DNA from: Natribacillus halophilus
Lineage (GTDB): Bacteria; Bacillota; Bacilli; Bacillales; Marinococcaceae
Direction of reading: 5' to 3'
NCBI RefSeq assembly: GCF_900100185.1
Contig: NZ_FNEN01000004.1
Coordinates: 1 to 64,000 of the forward strand
DNA length: 64,000 nucleotides
Numbering within the stretch: position 1 is the first letter of the stretch; each line of letters begins with the position of its first letter. Shown piece by piece: positions 62,825-64,000 of the stretch. The notes below the pieces were generated by a model. That model was not told the DNA's origin. It searched no databases and was given only the letters and a program-made list of their open reading frames with translations. Made by a program: the position numbers and the translations under genes.

Positions 62825-64000
62825 GTGGCTTATAAATTTAAACTCCCGGATGTCGGTGAAGGCATTGAGGAAGGCGAAATTGCTCAATGGATGGTCAAGG
62901 CAGGAGATAAAGTCGAAGAGGACGACGTGCTCTTTGAAGTGCAAAATGATAAAGCCGTCATGGAGATCCCTTCACCGGTAGACGGAACCGTTTTGGATGT
63001 GAAAGTGGATGAAGGTGCCACTGTAACGGTCGGAGAAGTCGTTGTCACGATAGATGACGGAAGCGGTGAAGAAGAGGAAGACGAAGACGACGGCGATGAT
63101 TCACCATCCTCCGGGGAAGAGTCCTCCAGGGAGGAAGCGGAGCAAAAAGACGAGGAAAAACCAGATCGGCAAAGCGAAGAACAAGAAGACGACAAAGATT
63201 CGTCGGATGAAGATGAAGAAAAACGGGTCATTGCGATGCCTTCGGTTCGCAAATATGCCCGTGAGCAAGACGTAACCATCAGTGACGTCAAGGGGAGCGG
63301 CAAGAACGGCCGCATTTTACGAGAAGACGTTGAAGCATTTATAAGCGGCGACCAGGAGACGGAGGCAGAAGAGAAAAGGGAAGAACCAAAAGAAGAGACG
63401 CCTGCCCCTGCCGCCGAAGCGATGGAAGAAAGAGTGCCGTTTAAGGGTATGCGGAAAGTGATCGCGAATGCAATGGTTAACAGCAAGCGCACCGCCCCCC
63501 ATGTGACGCATATGGATGAAGTGGATGTGAGCGCCCTCGTCGCTAACCGGAAACGATTCAAGCCGCTCGCTGAGGAAAAGGAAATCAAATTGACGTACTT
63601 GCCGTATGTCGTTAAGGCGTACACGTCGGCTTTACGTGCATTTCCGAGCCTGAATGCGTCCATCGACGATGAAAATGAAGAGATCGTCTACAAAAAGCGA
63701 TATAATATGGGGATAGCCGCCGATACGGACCGGGGACTGGTCGTACCGGTTGTGCCTGAAGCTGATCGCAAGTCGATTTTCATGCTGGCCGAGGAGATTA
63801 ATGAGCTGGCTCAAAAGGCCAAAGACGGCAAGTTAACGAACGCTGAGATGCAAGACGGGACGAGCACGATTTCCAATGTCGGCTCGGCAAACGGCGCGTA
63901 CTTCACGCCGGTAATCAATCACCCTGAAGTCGCTATTCTCGGCATCGGACGCATCGAAGAAAAACCGGTGGTCCGGGACGGTGAAGTTGTCGTTCGGCCG
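62825..64000 (+). CDS. pdhC: Dihydrolipoyllysine acetyltransferase E2 of pyruvate dehydrogenase (cut by window edge)
   Basis: 392 codons visible, 3' end outside. GTG start with AAGGAGG 8 nt upstream. Lipoyl domain residues 1-77, lipoylated Lys43 in [14 protein letters not shown] linker at about 78-134 is unusual: roughly 32 of 58 residues are Asp or Glu. Then the E1/E3-binding domain ([20 protein letters not shown]), a second acidic linker with APAPAAEA, and the catalytic domain ([53 protein letters not shown]). The catalytic HxxxDG lies past the edge. Confidence 0.96.
   Translation, partial: MAYKFKLPDVGEGIEEGEIAQWMVKAGDKVEEDDVLFEVQNDKAVMEIPSPVDGTVLDVKVDEGATVTVGEVVVTIDDGSGEEEEDEDDGDDSPSSGEESSREEAEQKDEEKPDRQSEEQEDDKDSSDEDEEKRVIAMPSVRKYAREQDVTISDVKGSGKNGRILREDVEAFISGDQETEAEEKREEPKEETPAPAAEAMEERVPFKGMRKVIANAMVNSKRTAPHVTHMDEVDVSALVANRKRFKPLAEEKEIKLTYLPYVVKAYTSALRAFPSLNASIDDENEEIVYKKRYNMGIAADTDRGLVVPVVPEADRKSIFMLAEEINELAQKAKDGKLTNAEMQDGTSTISNVGSANGAYFTPVINHPEVAILGIGRIEEKPVVRDGEVVVRP

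Overview
This 64-kb window looks like the chromosome of an endospore-forming Bacillaceae, probably a halophilic or alkaliphilic one. The spore evidence is a CotF-type coat protein and two YjcZ-type small proteins. The core gene order matches the Bacillus chromosome: dapH-dapL with an MscS channel, rpoY-rnjA, a ykrA-type HAD phosphatase, def, ykyA, pdhABC. Many exported proteins are extremely acidic and the PdhC linker is Asp/Glu-rich; with a BCCT-type compatible-solute carrier and a Ktr K+ system this points to salt adaptation. The genus cannot be fixed from sequence alone; Salicibibacter or a relative is a guess.

Layout. 1-5.2 kb is a decaying defence island: the tail of an IS630-type transposase, a McrB-like AAA+ gene cut at its 3' end by that element, a C5-cytosine methyltransferase and an N-type methyltransferase (together resembling a LlaJI/BsuMI-type restriction system), then a frameshifted Nmad3 gene. 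5.3-22 kb is mixed metabolism and stress: a luciferase-like monooxygenase, acetamidase/formamidase, a ThDP 2-oxoacid decarboxylase, a drug exporter, dinB behind an SOS-type promoter, cysH plus a SUMT/HemD fusion for sulfate assimilation and siroheme, acidic lipoproteins, a BASS/ACR3-type carrier and an SRAP protein. 22-35 kb holds a BCCT carrier, a CaiB-type CoA-transferase and an acyl-CoA ligase (each with a single-base frameshift), a spore coat protein, a large catalase and a GMC oxidoreductase with its small Tat-exported subunit.

35-47 kb contains gene wrecks (M20 peptidase, YflT, an IS1634 transposase fused to a TPR tail) around intact cls, csbD, ktrA-ktrB, tRNA-Val, csoR and an FMN-riboswitch-controlled ribU. 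47-64 kb is mostly conserved core: MscS channels, diaminopimelate/lysine synthesis (dapH, dapL), mgtE, rnjA-rpoY, def and the pyruvate dehydrogenase operon, which runs off the right edge inside pdhC.

The most striking non-coding signal is a family of seven 94- or 85-bp double-hairpin elements scattered from 14.6 to 60.7 kb. They sit at gene ends, donate stop codons and C-terminal residues to several genes, and one lies 30 bp upstream of pdhA. Two unrelated 51-52-bp tandem arrays, three heptad/hendecad-repeat coiled-coil genes and a nested palindrome upstream of rpoY-rnjA are further structure that ordinary annotation would miss. Five genes carry what look like single-base indels, which is either real decay or a read-accuracy problem.
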